Assembly: GCA_902767725.1 (NCBI GenBank)
Contig: CACXIM010000054.1
Span: 1-44,536, forward strand
DNA length: 44,536 nucleotides
Direction of reading: 5' to 3'
From: an uncultured Bacteroidia bacterium
Lineage (GTDB): Bacteria > Bacteroidota > Bacteroidia > Bacteroidales > F082
Under the pieces are notes generated by a model that was given only the letters and a program-made list of their open reading frames with translations, was not told the DNA's origin and searched no databases. The position numbers were made by a program, and so were the translations under genes. Each line of letters begins with the position of its first letter. Within the stretch, counting starts at the first letter, position 1. Positions 16,561 to 26,079 of this stretch are shown piece by piece.

Positions 16561-17685
16561 TTAGTTCAGCATGACCGGCATGAGCAGCATGAGCAGGTCT
16601 TCGGCCTCGTTCTCGTTTTCGACGGGCGTGATGATACCGGCACGGTTGGGAGCCGACATCTCAATCTTCACCGTCTCGGAGTCGAAGTTGCTCAGCATCT
16701 CTTGCAGGAAGCGCGAGTTGAAACCGATTTCCATGTCATCGCCTTCGTAGCTGCACGTCAGGCGTTCCTTAGCTTCGTTGTAGAAGTCGATATCCTCGGC
16801 GGTCAAGGTGAGCTCTTGTCCCGCAATGCGGAAACGCACCTGGTGTGTGGCCTTGCTGGAGAACACAGCCACACGACGGATGGCCGAGAGGAAGGTCTGA
16901 CGGTCGATAGTTAGCTGGTTGGGGTTCTGCTTCGGGATGACCGCGTCGTAGTTGGGATAGCGGCCTTCGATAAGGCGGCAGATCAACTGATAGTCGCCAA
17001 ACGTAAACGAAGCATTGGTCTTGTTGAACTCGATGCGAACCGGCTCGTCGGCCAAGGTAGCCAAGATGCTCTTCAGTTGGTTGATGGGCTTCTTCGGCAT
17101 GATGAACGAGGCCACCACGTCCGACTTCACATCCATCCTTCTGTAGCGCACCAACTTGTGGGCATCGGTTGCGACGAAGGTCAGGAAGTCTGCTGTCATC
17201 TCCATCAACACGCCCGACATGATGGGACGAATCTCGTCCATACCCGTGGCGAAGACGGTCTTCTCGAAGCCCTTGGCCAGCACATCGGCAGGAATCTCCC
17301 AAACCGAAGTATCAGCCATGGCAGGCAGCTGCGGGAACTCGTCGCTCTTGTGACCAGCGAGTTTGTAGCGGCCTTCACCGGCAATCAGTTCTACAGCCAA
17401 AGTGTTGTTGTCAACCGAGACCGTAATCGGCACATCAGGGAAGTTCTTCATGATTTCCAAGAGTAGACGAGCGGGAATCGTCACTTCACCCGTACCATCA
17501 ACCATGTCAGGAGTGATGCATACGGTCATGGTCACATCAAGGTCGGAGGAAGTGATTTTCAGCTGTTTCTCGTCCAGATGGAACAGGAAGTCGTCCAAGA
17601 TGGGCAAGGTGTTCTTAGAGCCAATGACACCGCTAAGGGCTTGCAGGCTCTTTAATAATTTAAGGCTAGATACTATGAATTTCAT
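16561..17685 (-). CDS. dnaN: DNA polymerase III subunit beta (sliding clamp)
   Basis: The clamp encircles DNA as a dimer and tethers the polymerase. The 374-residue length and the N-terminal MKFIVSSLKLLKSLQALSGVIGSKNTLPILDDFLF, then SSDLDVTMTV, and the C-terminal LLMPVMLN are characteristic, with three clamp folds of about 120 residues. The ATG at 17685 overlaps the TGA of the upstream 1569-residue gene (ATGA), so dnaN translation may depend on that gene. No dnaA or recF is adjacent, which is common in Bacteroidota. A bidirectional terminator follows. Confidence 0.97.
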   Translation of the reverse strand: MKFIVSSLKLLKSLQALSGVIGSKNTLPILDDFLFHLDEKQLKITSSDLDVTMTVCITPDMVDGTGEVTIPARLLLEIMKNFPDVPITVSVDNNTLAVELIAGEGRYKLAGHKSDEFPQLPAMADTSVWEIPADVLAKGFEKTVFATGMDEIRPIMSGVLMEMTADFLTFVATDAHKLVRYRRMDVKSDVVASFIMPKKPINQLKSILATLADEPVRIEFNKTNASFTFGDYQLICRLIEGRYPNYDAVIPKQNPNQLTIDRQTFLSAIRRVAVFSSKATHQVRFRIAGQELTLTAEDIDFYNEAKERLTCSYEGDDMEIGFNSRFLQEMLSNFDSETVKIEMSAPNRAGIITPVENENEAEDLLMLLMPVMLN

Positions 17686-20600
17686 TGCGTTATATGTTTT
17701 TTATTCATTCTATTTTGAAGTGGTAAAAGTACAAATAATTGGAATATGAAGGACATTTTATCGAAAACGACATACTGGAATTGTTTATCATCTTTGGTAC
17801 GGGTACGGTTCTTCTCCTTCGTGTCAGACAACCGCTGGTTGATGTCGGAGAAGGTGCAATGCACCTGGAACTGCCCGTCGCCCGAGTTGTAGTTGAGATA
17901 AGCCTGGAACATGTCGTCTTGGAAATAATAGGTGATGTTGCCCAAACGGCGGTCAAACACGACACAACCCGTGACGTATTTGTTGACGACATGGCTGCCG
18001 AAGTTGCCCAAACCGATCTTGCCTACCGAAACAAAGGCGTGCATCTTGTCATTCCATACCATCTTCAAGTCTGGAATCACGATGGTATTGCAATAGAAAT
18101 CAGAAGAAGATTCTATTTGCGGATAACCGCCAGCCAGTTCAATGTTCATACGCAATTCTTCCACCTTTTCCTCTGAAGTCTCCGAACGATAATAAGGCAG
18201 GAAATTGGTCTGTGTCAAGTCGATGGACTCGCCAGAGATGTTGGCAAACACCTCAGCCATGGCTTGCATTGCTGCATCATCGAAAACGGGTGCATTGAAC
18301 ACATTGATGCCCTTCAAAGTGAGACTGTCGTTGGGATATTGCGTGTAGTCGCCATGGACGATAAAGGAGGCCAAAGGCGTATCGAAACCCAAGTCTGTGG
18401 TACCATGCCCATTGATGACACCACGAGAATCAAGTTCAAGTTGGGTGTCGTATTTTGTTTCGTCCGTAACCACAAAACGCAGGCTGTCGGCATCAAACCA
18501 CAAAACACCATTCATAGGTTCGGTATCATCAAGGTCTTTCCGTCCTTCTTTAGGCGTTAGGAACGAGCCGAAGTAGCCACCGTCGATAGCCAACTCATAA
18601 TAGAGACCGTTGGTCATCCTCTCATCCGATTCGCGTATCCGTTCCACGTCAATTGGTATGCGAATTGAGGTGGGATCGATACGTGTGGCCGAAACGAACC
18701 AATGGTTGAGGGCGGCGATGGTATCTTGGGCAAAAGGCTCTGTCGCTGGGTTGAAGTCATCTTCGACTATAGGCATTTCCATATCAGTGGTGTCTCTCAG
18801 AGCCTCGTCCGTCTCGACAAGTAGGGAGTCTTCAACATGCTCCACGACAACCACCTGAGGCTCTTCAAACGCCAATAAAGCAAACTTTCCATCGTAATAA
18901 CCCAACTCCTCTGAAGCATCCAAAGTCAATCTACCTTGGAAACCAAACTGCGTGTTCAGCTTGAAGTCAGCGGTATCCGCAATGTGGGCATAACCATGCG
19001 TGACGCCTCCAACAGGAATGATGGTGTCCATCCGAATAGGTGTACTGGCACCATCGGCATTCACATAGTCCCAAGTGCCTTGCGCATCGTAGTAGTTGCG
19101 GCTGTGGATGTTCACCACGGCATCCTTATAAAGGTGGAAGAGATTCAGTGTGTCGGCCAGCAGGTCGCCATTCACTGGTTCCAACTTCGATTCCGCATTG
19201 ATGTCGACATCATGCATATAGGGAAACACCGCAGCATCGGCCACACGGATGATCTTCACATCGTGGGCATGGATGACATAGTTGGACATGTCATATTCCG
19301 CACTCATGCTATAGAACTGCAATGAATCTTGCTCGGGCACCAGGGAGATAAACTTTGAAGCGTTGTTGTGCACGGCAAGCAACTCTTCGTGGGTAGTGGC
19401 AGTAGCATAGTCACCAAATGATTCCACAGGATTATATAGATGCAGGCTGTTGGTGGCCATGTCCCATTCGGCTTCCTTCAAGGAACAAATGTATTGGTTC
19501 ATGGGGAAGTCAAGGCTACTATTTTGATCAAGGTAGTCGTATTTCACCTTTTGTGCGTCAAAGTCGACATTAGCGCGGTAATTGGTCGCTGAGAAAGCGA
19601 TATTCGACGTATCGGCGGAATACAAGAGGAAGTTAGCTGAGTCAGCCACAAAGGTTTTGGAATCCAATGCGAAATGGTCGGAATCGAACTCGGTCAAGCC
19701 GAAACGCATCTTACCGTCAGCCTCATAGCCATCGGGCGATAGTATGGTCTTTCCCGAGAAATATGTGTCGCCATACATGCAGATGGGCTTGTCTATAGTC
19801 TCCGTGGTCAGCTCTGGCAACCGGATATCCCATTTCAGCCGCAAGGCATCAGCCGAGGCCATAGGAAAGCCAGTGCCATCTTCGCGTGGCACCATCTTAA
19901 ACTGGTTGGTGATAGCCGTGACTGAATCCAAGTAGAACATGAATTGGTCAGAGTTGAAAGCGGAAGTCTGATAGTCAAGCTGGCCTTCACCAAAGAATCC
20001 AGTCCTTGAGAGGAAAACCTTATTGTGAAAACGACCCAAGTCACCGTACAAAGGATAGGAAGCCGTTTCGTCATCACCTATCTGATGCACAAATCCCAAG
20101 GAGAAGTCTTCCATAACCACCAAGGGCTGAACGATGTTGGGCATGATGCCACCCGACACCAGCTCACCATCGAAACTCACTTTTCGCATCGAAAGGTCGT
20201 TCAAGCTATCGACCACAAAAGGATAAACACTGTAGTAAAACTTTCCATCCAAGTCCTCGGCTGTCATAACCGAATCAACGTTGCCTGGATGGAACACCCC
20301 ACCATTGATTTTCCTATAAAACTTGAAACCTTCGGCTTCGCTGTGGAAAATAGGATAATCTGGCGTCTCATACCGGCTCGACTTGTTATCACCATGGTCT
20401 ATATCCAGACGGCCTTTCAGTTTCTCCAAAGTGCCATCGACAGGAATGATGTGATTATCGTAACGGGCATAGAAACGCAACGAGTCCACTTTCTTCATAT
20501 TAATGGAGAAATCTTCATAGTTGAACTCGCTATCTTTGGTGAAAAACTCGAACATTCCCGCAAGAATGCCACCCGAAAACTTGAAATTCTGGTGTCCCGT

Positions 20601-22391
20601 GAAGGTGATACGTCCGAAGTCGGGAACGATGACCACACGTTTGCGGTCGCTCAATGAAATAGCCGAGCCATTCACGCCTTCAATTTGGCTTGTAATGCCA
20701 AACACCAACAAGTCGTTGGTATACAAATCAAGACTGAGATTAGGCTGACGGTTGGTAGTGCGGGTATGCAGTTTGATGACATCGAAGTCAATGGCCTCGC
20801 GGAAGGAGTCAACCACGTCGAAGAAACGTGGCAATGCCGTAGCCCATTTCGTCTCCGAATCATATTCCACATAGCCCTCTGCCTGCAAACGAAGCAACAA
20901 AGCAATGACCTGCTCGATAGGATAACCCAAATAGGAAGCCAAGTCGCCCACGGCAAACTTCACCTGACGGTCCACATTGTCGAAGCCCTGCAAGAATTTC
21001 TCGATACGAATCATGGGATGCGCATGATCCATGCCTTGCAGACGCTTGAAATCGTCGTGACGGAAATAATTCACCGAAACCACATCGCCCTCACTCACTG
21101 GGTTGACACCTTCTAACCTCCTAAAATACACTTGGTTGTCATCAATGTTCCAATACATGGATTCGAGGAAGATGTCTACGCCATGGAAATAGTCATGGAA
21201 GGGGCCATCCCCGAAGTCTTTTTCGGAACGGAAAGCCGTCATTTTCCTAGTCTTATTGTCATATCGGAATCCAATGTCGTTGTGATAAAGAGAATCCATC
21301 TCAAGGCCAGTGACCGAGTCAGCTAAATAAACGCGCAAGGCAACATTATCCGAAACCAACAATTCGTCCATCGACATCAGAAAACGTTGGGCTTGCACCC
21401 TCATGACTTCCCGACCCTCCTGACGGAAATGAAAAACTGCCTTTTTGTTGACACCGCCAAACACATCCACCTGGTTGCCCATCATGCCAATACCGCCCTC
21501 AAAGTCGATATTACGCATTAAGTTAGATATGGCAAAATCAGAACGGTAGGATTTCACACGCGGGAACATTGACTTCTCGTTGGGTGCATTCACCAACACC
21601 TTATCCTCATAACGACACAAAATGTCCTGGTTGAAGTGACGGCGTTCGTGAAAAACGACTGAGTCAATGGCATATTCGGAGCGACTGAGATCGAGCTCAT
21701 AGAAATCAGGCAGGGTGACATACACAATCTCGGGCGATATGTCGAAACGCGACCAATCCGCCCGTCCCCCCATGCCTTCCCAACGGTTGTCATCAAGATA
21801 ATACACGCCCTTGGTGTTCTTGAGCAGCGATTCATCCTTTTGCGATACCAAAGCCAAGGTCCCATCGATGGACAGCTCAAACTTTTCCTTCGACGGAAAA
21901 CTCCACAAGGCTTCTCGAAGGGTCCATTTGGAGTTGCCTTTGGCCGACAAGACCTTGTCGACAAAGATGTCACGGCAAGAGGCAAGGTATTTATCCACAC
22001 CGTTCAACGACTTCTGCGTCTTGGCATCGGTGTAGCAGAGCCAGTTATTCACGTCCTTGTGGGTAAATCCAGCAGTTGGAATCGTCTGAACAACCTCAAC
22101 GAAATTAAAGATGTTAGCGTATATTTTTCCGCCCGATCGGGCATGCAAGAGCTCGCAAAGACGCATAATCATTTCGGCCTCCTGATTGTCGTAGTAGCTG
22201 TCCCAAGACCCTTTGAACGACTGCATTATGGCAGCAGCCTCATCACGGTCCTTTTTCACGGTAGAGGAGTTCAGATATGATGAAAGCTTGTCATAGAAAG
22301 CGTCTTTTTCGGTTGGGAAAAACGTCTGCGCAAACGACGGGACAAAGCTCACGAAAAGTGCAAAAACGACAATCAGGATTCCTTTCTTCAT
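17682..22391 (-). CDS. Giant exported protein of unknown function, coupled to dnaN
   Basis: A ~1569-residue protein, starting at either of two adjacent ATGs (22394/22391), with a signal peptide (MKKGILIVVFALFVSFVPSFAQ). There is no T9SS sorting domain, lipobox or C-terminal barrel signature. The sequence is rich in aromatic and acidic residues with many short beta-strand patterns (DLYTNDLLVFGI, KFYRKINGGVF, NGVLWFDADSLRFVV and similar) from ~450 to 1500, while residues ~25-300 look more helical (YDKLSSYLNSSTVKKDRDEAA). A winged-helix-like patch (VGDLASYLGYPIEQVIALLLRLQ) occurs near 500. I do not recognise a family; it resembles large periplasmic beta-rich proteins of Bacteroidota. It lies 29 bases after prmA and overlaps dnaN by 4 bases. 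Confidence 0.85.
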   Translation of the reverse strand: MKKGILIVVFALFVSFVPSFAQTFFPTEKDAFYDKLSSYLNSSTVKKDRDEAAAIMQSFKGSWDSYYDNQEAEMIMRLCELLHARSGGKIYANIFNFVEVVQTIPTAGFTHKDVNNWLCYTDAKTQKSLNGVDKYLASCRDIFVDKVLSAKGNSKWTLREALWSFPSKEKFELSIDGTLALVSQKDESLLKNTKGVYYLDDNRWEGMGGRADWSRFDISPEIVYVTLPDFYELDLSRSEYAIDSVVFHERRHFNQDILCRYEDKVLVNAPNEKSMFPRVKSYRSDFAISNLMRNIDFEGGIGMMGNQVDVFGGVNKKAVFHFRQEGREVMRVQAQRFLMSMDELLVSDNVALRVYLADSVTGLEMDSLYHNDIGFRYDNKTRKMTAFRSEKDFGDGPFHDYFHGVDIFLESMYWNIDDNQVYFRRLEGVNPVSEGDVVSVNYFRHDDFKRLQGMDHAHPMIRIEKFLQGFDNVDRQVKFAVGDLASYLGYPIEQVIALLLRLQAEGYVEYDSETKWATALPRFFDVVDSFREAIDFDVIKLHTRTTNRQPNLSLDLYTNDLLVFGITSQIEGVNGSAISLSDRKRVVIVPDFGRITFTGHQNFKFSGGILAGMFEFFTKDSEFNYEDFSINMKKVDSLRFYARYDNHIIPVDGTLEKLKGRLDIDHGDNKSSRYETPDYPIFHSEAEGFKFYRKINGGVFHPGNVDSVMTAEDLDGKFYYSVYPFVVDSLNDLSMRKVSFDGELVSGGIMPNIVQPLVVMEDFSLGFVHQIGDDETASYPLYGDLGRFHNKVFLSRTGFFGEGQLDYQTSAFNSDQFMFYLDSVTAITNQFKMVPREDGTGFPMASADALRLKWDIRLPELTTETIDKPICMYGDTYFSGKTILSPDGYEADGKMRFGLTEFDSDHFALDSKTFVADSANFLLYSADTSNIAFSATNYRANVDFDAQKVKYDYLDQNSSLDFPMNQYICSLKEAEWDMATNSLHLYNPVESFGDYATATTHEELLAVHNNASKFISLVPEQDSLQFYSMSAEYDMSNYVIHAHDVKIIRVADAAVFPYMHDVDINAESKLEPVNGDLLADTLNLFHLYKDAVVNIHSRNYYDAQGTWDYVNADGASTPIRMDTIIPVGGVTHGYAHIADTADFKLNTQFGFQGRLTLDASEELGYYDGKFALLAFEEPQVVVVEHVEDSLLVETDEALRDTTDMEMPIVEDDFNPATEPFAQDTIAALNHWFVSATRIDPTSIRIPIDVERIRESDERMTNGLYYELAIDGGYFGSFLTPKEGRKDLDDTEPMNGVLWFDADSLRFVVTDETKYDTQLELDSRGVINGHGTTDLGFDTPLASFIVHGDYTQYPNDSLTLKGINVFNAPVFDDAAMQAMAEVFANISGESIDLTQTNFLPYYRSETSEEKVEELRMNIELAGGYPQIESSSDFYCNTIVIPDLKMVWNDKMHAFVSVGKIGLGNFGSHVVNKYVTGCVVFDRRLGNITYYFQDDMFQAYLNYNSGDGQFQVHCTFSDINQRLSDTKEKNRTRTKDDKQFQYVVFDKMSFIFQLFVLLPLQNRMNKKHITQ

Positions 22392-22423
22392 CAAATTATC
22401 AATTGTAAATTCTAAATTATCAA

Positions 22424-23251
22424 TTACTTAACAAACTCTGCAGCCACCCAGTTATTGCGACTCAGGTGACGACAATAATGCAAGCCGAGACGGTCCGCTT
22501 CTGCCTTAATGCTTTCCAAATCCTCAGTGTAGAAACCGCTGAAGAAGATATGGGCATCGGGGCGCATGGCGTCGACATAATGGTGCATGTCGCGCAACAG
22601 AATATTGCGGTTGATGTTAGCCAACACCACATCATATTGACCTTGAATGGCCAAGGCATCGCCTAGCACAACTTCGATGTCAGAGATGCCATTCAACTCA
22701 CAGTTGGTAAAGGCGTTGCGATAGGCCCATTCATCATTGTCGATAGCTACTGTTCGAGCAGCACCCAGTTTTTTGGCCAAGATGGCCAAAACAGCAGTAC
22801 CGCTGCCCATGTCGAGAACTTCTTTGCCTTGGAAATCCGTCTCCAGCATGAGTTGGATGATTTGTGCCGTCGTCTCATGGTTGGCAGTGCCAAACGACAT
22901 CTTGGGCTCGATGACAAGATCGAATTCAAAGCTTGGGTCAGGCTCGTGGAAAGGTGCGCGCACACGGCAGCGTTCGTTCACCACCACGGGCTGATAAGAG
23001 GCCTCCCAAAGCTCGTTCCAGTCCTTGTCGGGCATCTCCTCCACGTTCAGCAGACGGATGTCAGTGAATGACGGCTCCAGCAAGAGGCTCTCCACAGCCA
23101 TATCATCACGGTAGTCCTCCGAGCAATAGGCCTTCAGGCATCGATCCTCGTCCATAAACGAGTCAAAACCTATTTCGGCCAGCATCGTCACCAGCATATC
23201 GTGCTGAATGTCGGATGAAGGTGCAGTGAAACTATATTCAATTGTTTTCAT
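22424..23251 (-). CDS. prmA: Ribosomal protein L11 methyltransferase
   Basis: SAM-dependent enzyme that methylates L11. The 275-residue product from the ATG at 23251 (MKTIEYSFTAPSSD) has the PrmA N-terminal domain, the substrate loop RAPFHEPDPSFEFDLVIEP then KMSFGTANHETT, SAM motif I VLDMGSGTAVLAILAKKLGA (~145-165) and the LANINRNILLRDM motif. An upstream extension to 23305 uses a non-ATG start and is rejected. It is downstream of tpiA with a REP-like element in the 137-base gap and is 29 bases ahead of the giant exported protein. Confidence 0.95.
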   Translation of the reverse strand: MKTIEYSFTAPSSDIQHDMLVTMLAEIGFDSFMDEDRCLKAYCSEDYRDDMAVESLLLEPSFTDIRLLNVEEMPDKDWNELWEASYQPVVVNERCRVRAPFHEPDPSFEFDLVIEPKMSFGTANHETTAQIIQLMLETDFQGKEVLDMGSGTAVLAILAKKLGAARTVAIDNDEWAYRNAFTNCELNGISDIEVVLGDALAIQGQYDVVLANINRNILLRDMHHYVDAMRPDAHIFFSGFYTEDLESIKAEADRLGLHYCRHLSRNNWVAAEFVK

Positions 23252-23287
23252 TTTCTTTCTTTCAAACAAAACTTTCAAAACCTCCTT

Positions 23288-23344
23288 TAGTGTCGTGGCA
23301 CCCAACCAGAATGCCGCCGGAAAGCTGTCAGTTGGCGCTTTCCG
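23288..23344. repeat. REP-like double-hairpin element, copy A
   Basis: Between prmA and tpiA. It resembles the element at 27992-28048: both have GGCACCCAAC, a GCCGCC/GCC block and a second hairpin (here GGAAAGC 23319-23325 with GCTTTCC 23337-23343). The flanking CAAAACC words are also similar, so the homology is longer than the hairpins. Confidence 0.65.
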
Positions 23345-23388
23345 AATCTTCCCAAAAATGTTTTATCGGTTTGGTCGGTTTTGTGATA

Positions 23389-24168
23389 CTACTCTTCGCC
23401 GATGTGTGAAGCTTGGTCGCAGATGGAGACGAAGTCCTCGGCTTTCAGCGAGGCGCCACCGATGAGTCCGCCATCGACATCGGGTTGAGAGAACAACTCG
23501 GTGGCGTTCTTGGCATTGCAGCTGCCGCCATAAAGGATACGGATATCGTCGGCTGTGGCTTCGTCGTAGTGTTCCTTAATCAGCGAACGGATGTAGGCAT
23601 GCATCTCTTGTGCCTGCTCGGGTGTGGCAGTCTTTCCTGTACCGATGGCCCAAACGGGTTCGTAGGCGATTATGGCATCGTAGATGGCATCGCCGTCCAA
23701 GTGGAACAGGCCTTTCTCCAGTTGTTCCTTGACGACTTCGAAATGACGGCCCGCCTCGCGCTCTTCGAGCACCTCGCCAACACAATAGATGGGCGACATA
23801 TTGTTCTCAATCAGGCGGTTGATCTTCTCGGAAAGGACTTCGTTGGTCTCACCAAAGTATTTTCTTCTCTCGCTGTGACCCACGATGCAATAGTCCACAT
23901 CGATGGATTTCAGCATCTTGGCCGACACCTCGCCAGTGTAGGCGCCCTTGTCGTAGGCGCTGCAGTTTTGTGCGCCCACGTTGAAACGCTGTTCGTCGAA
24001 CTCAAAGTCGGTCAGCAGTTCAAGATAAGGGAATGGCGGGCAGATGATGACTTCACAATTCAGGTCATCCATCTCGTCAAGACGGTCAAGGATGTCATCG
24101 ACCAAGGTTTGTGCCTCATCGAAAGTGAGGTTCATTTTCCAGTTTCCGGCTACGATTTTGCTTCTCAT
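23389..24168 (-). CDS. tpiA: Triosephosphate isomerase
   Basis: Interconverts dihydroxyacetone phosphate and glyceraldehyde 3-phosphate in glycolysis. Conserved residues are all present: GNWKMN with Lys11, the electrophile His98 in VGHSERR, the base Glu170 in AYEPVWAIGTGKTATPEQ (the flexible loop 6), and the phosphate-binding LYGGSCNAKN and GGLIGGASL. At 259 residues it is slightly longer than the ~250 typical size. A -7-like TAATTTTG lies ~100 bases upstream. It leads a minus-strand run with prmA, the giant exported protein and dnaN. Confidence 0.97.
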   Translation of the reverse strand: MRSKIVAGNWKMNLTFDEAQTLVDDILDRLDEMDDLNCEVIICPPFPYLELLTDFEFDEQRFNVGAQNCSAYDKGAYTGEVSAKMLKSIDVDYCIVGHSERRKYFGETNEVLSEKINRLIENNMSPIYCVGEVLEEREAGRHFEVVKEQLEKGLFHLDGDAIYDAIIAYEPVWAIGTGKTATPEQAQEMHAYIRSLIKEHYDEATADDIRILYGGSCNAKNATELFSQPDVDGGLIGGASLKAEDFVSICDQASHIGEE

Positions 24169-24270
24169 AACTATTTCGATTTAAAGATTTAAAATTCAAA
24201 AATTCAAAACTCAAGATATGGACGCGAGACTTCATGATGTTGGGCACGAAAGTCCCGTCTATTAAAGTGC

Positions 24271-24278
24271 CAAAATTA
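24271..24278 (-). promoter_or_regulatory. -7-like promoter element of tpiA
   Basis: On the minus strand TAATTTTG (24278-24271) matches TAnnTTTG, leaving a leader of about 95-100 bases. No clear -33 word is seen. Confidence 0.4.
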
Positions 24279-24308
24279 CGAATTTTTCGATTACTAACTG
24301 ATTTTTTC

Positions 24309-24316
24309 TACCTTTG
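24309..24316 (+). promoter_or_regulatory. -7 promoter element of the outer-membrane barrel gene
   Basis: TACCTTTG followed by C. TTTTCG at 24284-24289 is a degenerate -33 about 19 bases upstream. A TTG start at 24314 lies within this box and is rejected in favour of ATG 24344. Confidence 0.55.
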
Positions 24317-24343
24317 CAAAACAAATCACAAATAGTTGTCAAC

Positions 24344-25102
24344 ATGAAGAAGGCTTTTCTCTTTGTTTTTCTGGTTTTTGCAAGCATGCTGTGCTTCGCC
24401 CAAGACGAACTCCCTACGGTTATCCCTGATCGTCCAGGCTATACTTGGGGCACTGATGTGACACCACACCAAAAACTCATTTGGGACCATGGCTTCGGCT
24501 ATGAAAATACACCTGAAGATGGCAGCACTTTTACACTATGCAGCAGCCTACTCCGTTATGGTCTTTTCGAAAACATGGAACTGCGTGTGGGCACTGACTT
24601 CATGATGTATAATGACGGCGACGCCATGGAGCCCACATTCGGTATCAGCCCACTTGTCATCGGGACAAAGCTGAAAGTCTACGAAGGCTCTGGCATTCTG
24701 CCTTCCATTGGTCTGCTGGCCGAAGTACAATCCTCGCACGTAGGCTCGAAAGACCTGCTTCCCTCCCACCTTGCCCCATCGATGTATCTGGTTTTTGAGA
24801 ATCCCGTGACCGACTGGTTCGGAATATGCTATAATGTTGGTGAACAATGGAATGGGGAAACAGCCAAGCCCACCACTTTTTTAGGGTTGTGCCTCTATTT
24901 CAGTTTCAACGACCAATTTGGCGCTTTTGTGGATTCCTACAACTATTTGAATTCGGAGGAAGGCAACCAATACATGAGCGAGATTGGCTTCACATGGCTC
25001 GTGTCGCGCCGCGTACAGCTCGACATTGAAGGCGACTTCGACCTGCAAAACCTCGGCAAGTATTACGCCATAGGCTGTGGCGTATCCTGGATGATCAACT
25101 AG
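24344..25102 (+). CDS. Outer-membrane beta-barrel, putative transporter (MetA-pathway-like)
   Basis: A 252-residue protein from ATG 24344 with signal peptide (MKKAFLFVFLVFASMLCFAQ). The mature part begins VIPDRPGYTWGTDVTP then QKLIWDHGFGYEN and alternates strands (LLRYGLFENMELRVGTDF, GISPLVIGTKLKV, GLLAEVQSS, LAPSMYLVFEN), ending in GVSWMIN. This is the style of Bacteroidota 'transporter' barrels related to the MetA phenol-pathway family (PF13557 as I recall). The substrate is unknown. Its stop is only 2 bases from the stop of the convergent hydrolase-LysM gene. Confidence 0.8.
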   Translation: MKKAFLFVFLVFASMLCFAQDELPTVIPDRPGYTWGTDVTPHQKLIWDHGFGYENTPEDGSTFTLCSSLLRYGLFENMELRVGTDFMMYNDGDAMEPTFGISPLVIGTKLKVYEGSGILPSIGLLAEVQSSHVGSKDLLPSHLAPSMYLVFENPVTDWFGICYNVGEQWNGETAKPTTFLGLCLYFSFNDQFGAFVDSYNYLNSEEGNQYMSEIGFTWLVSRRVQLDIEGDFDLQNLGKYYAIGCGVSWMIN

Positions 25103-25104
25103 TC

Positions 25105-26067
25105 CTATTTCACCCGAATTTTCCTTCCGGGCCAAAGCTTGACGGTCTTCTTGAAGTTGTTGAGTTTGCATAGGATGGAGACCGTGGTATAGTTTTCCAC
25201 CGCGATCTCAGCCAAGCTCTCACCGCGTTTCACCACATGGTATTTTTTCTTGTCACGAAGCGGAGGATATACCGCTTCCACCACATTGACGACAAAGCCC
25301 CCATCCATATCGTTGAAAGCATCATCAATCAGTTCCGACGACATGGAGTATGACCTGTTGACGGGGCGACCCTTGTCGAGCAGCGAATGTGAAAACAGCC
25401 ATTCGTAGGTTTGTCGTAGGTAAAAGACGCGGGCTAATCGGCCATGATTCTCACCTTTCAAACGGTCATAGATGAGTCGTGTGGTGTCACCGCACGATCG
25501 CATGGAGTCAACCACTCGGTCGGAGCATGAAACTGGTGTCAATTCGTCGGCTGTGCCATGGATAATCCACAGCGGCAACGTAGTCAGACCACAAATGTCG
25601 TTGTGCGGCAACCCGCCACACATGGCCATGGCAGCTGCTATCTTGTGGGGATATTTCGACGCCACATTCAAAGTGCCCCAACCACCCATGCTCATGCCCA
25701 GCACATAGAAGCGATTGGTGTCCACCTTGTAATGGTTGTCAAGCCAGCTATATAGATTCATGACTTTTTCGGGATCCCAAGGCTCCTCAGGTGTCTGTGG
25801 CGCAGCCACAATCGCGTCGATGCGACGACCACGAAACAAGGCATCGATGCAGCCATAACGCAACACCATCTCCAAAGAGTCGCCGCTCAAGCTCTTTCCA
25901 TGAAGGAACATCACCAACGGCAATTCTTCAGCTTTCTCGTAATTGTCGGGCAAATAGAGCCAGAAGTCGTAGCCGTCCTCGATGAAACCGCGACATGCCA
26001 TCAGCTGAGCCTTTGAGGTCAGAGACAGCGTGAACAGCATCAGTATGAGGAACAGCAGCTTCTTCAT
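25105..26067 (-). CDS. Secreted alpha/beta hydrolase fused to a C-terminal LysM domain
   Basis: A 320-residue protein from the ATG at 26067: signal peptide (MKKLLFLILMLFTLSLTSKA), then an esterase/dienelactone-hydrolase-type fold with LVMFLHGKS, nucleophile GMSMGGWG (Ser126), Asp174 in GTADELTP and His208 in GENHGR. A linker follows, then LysM at 276-320 (YHVVKRGESLAEIAVENYTT... LWPGRKIRVK), a peptidoglycan/chitin-type binding module. The combination suggests an esterase held on the cell wall. It follows the acyl-ACP thioesterase by 12 bases, and an upstream TTG at 26079 is rejected. Confidence 0.88.
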   Translation of the reverse strand: MKKLLFLILMLFTLSLTSKAQLMACRGFIEDGYDFWLYLPDNYEKAEELPLVMFLHGKSLSGDSLEMVLRYGCIDALFRGRRIDAIVAAPQTPEEPWDPEKVMNLYSWLDNHYKVDTNRFYVLGMSMGGWGTLNVASKYPHKIAAAMAMCGGLPHNDICGLTTLPLWIIHGTADELTPVSCSDRVVDSMRSCGDTTRLIYDRLKGENHGRLARVFYLRQTYEWLFSHSLLDKGRPVNRSYSMSSELIDDAFNDMDGGFVVNVVEAVYPPLRDKKKYHVVKRGESLAEIAVENYTTVSILCKLNNFKKTVKLWPGRKIRVK

Positions 26068-26079
26068 GGTTGGTCTCAA

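Noticed and set aside
16561-24168. Possible chromosome origin near dnaN
   Set aside because: No dnaA, no DnaA-box cluster and no AT-rich unwinding region were seen; dnaN is not near oriC in many Bacteroidota.
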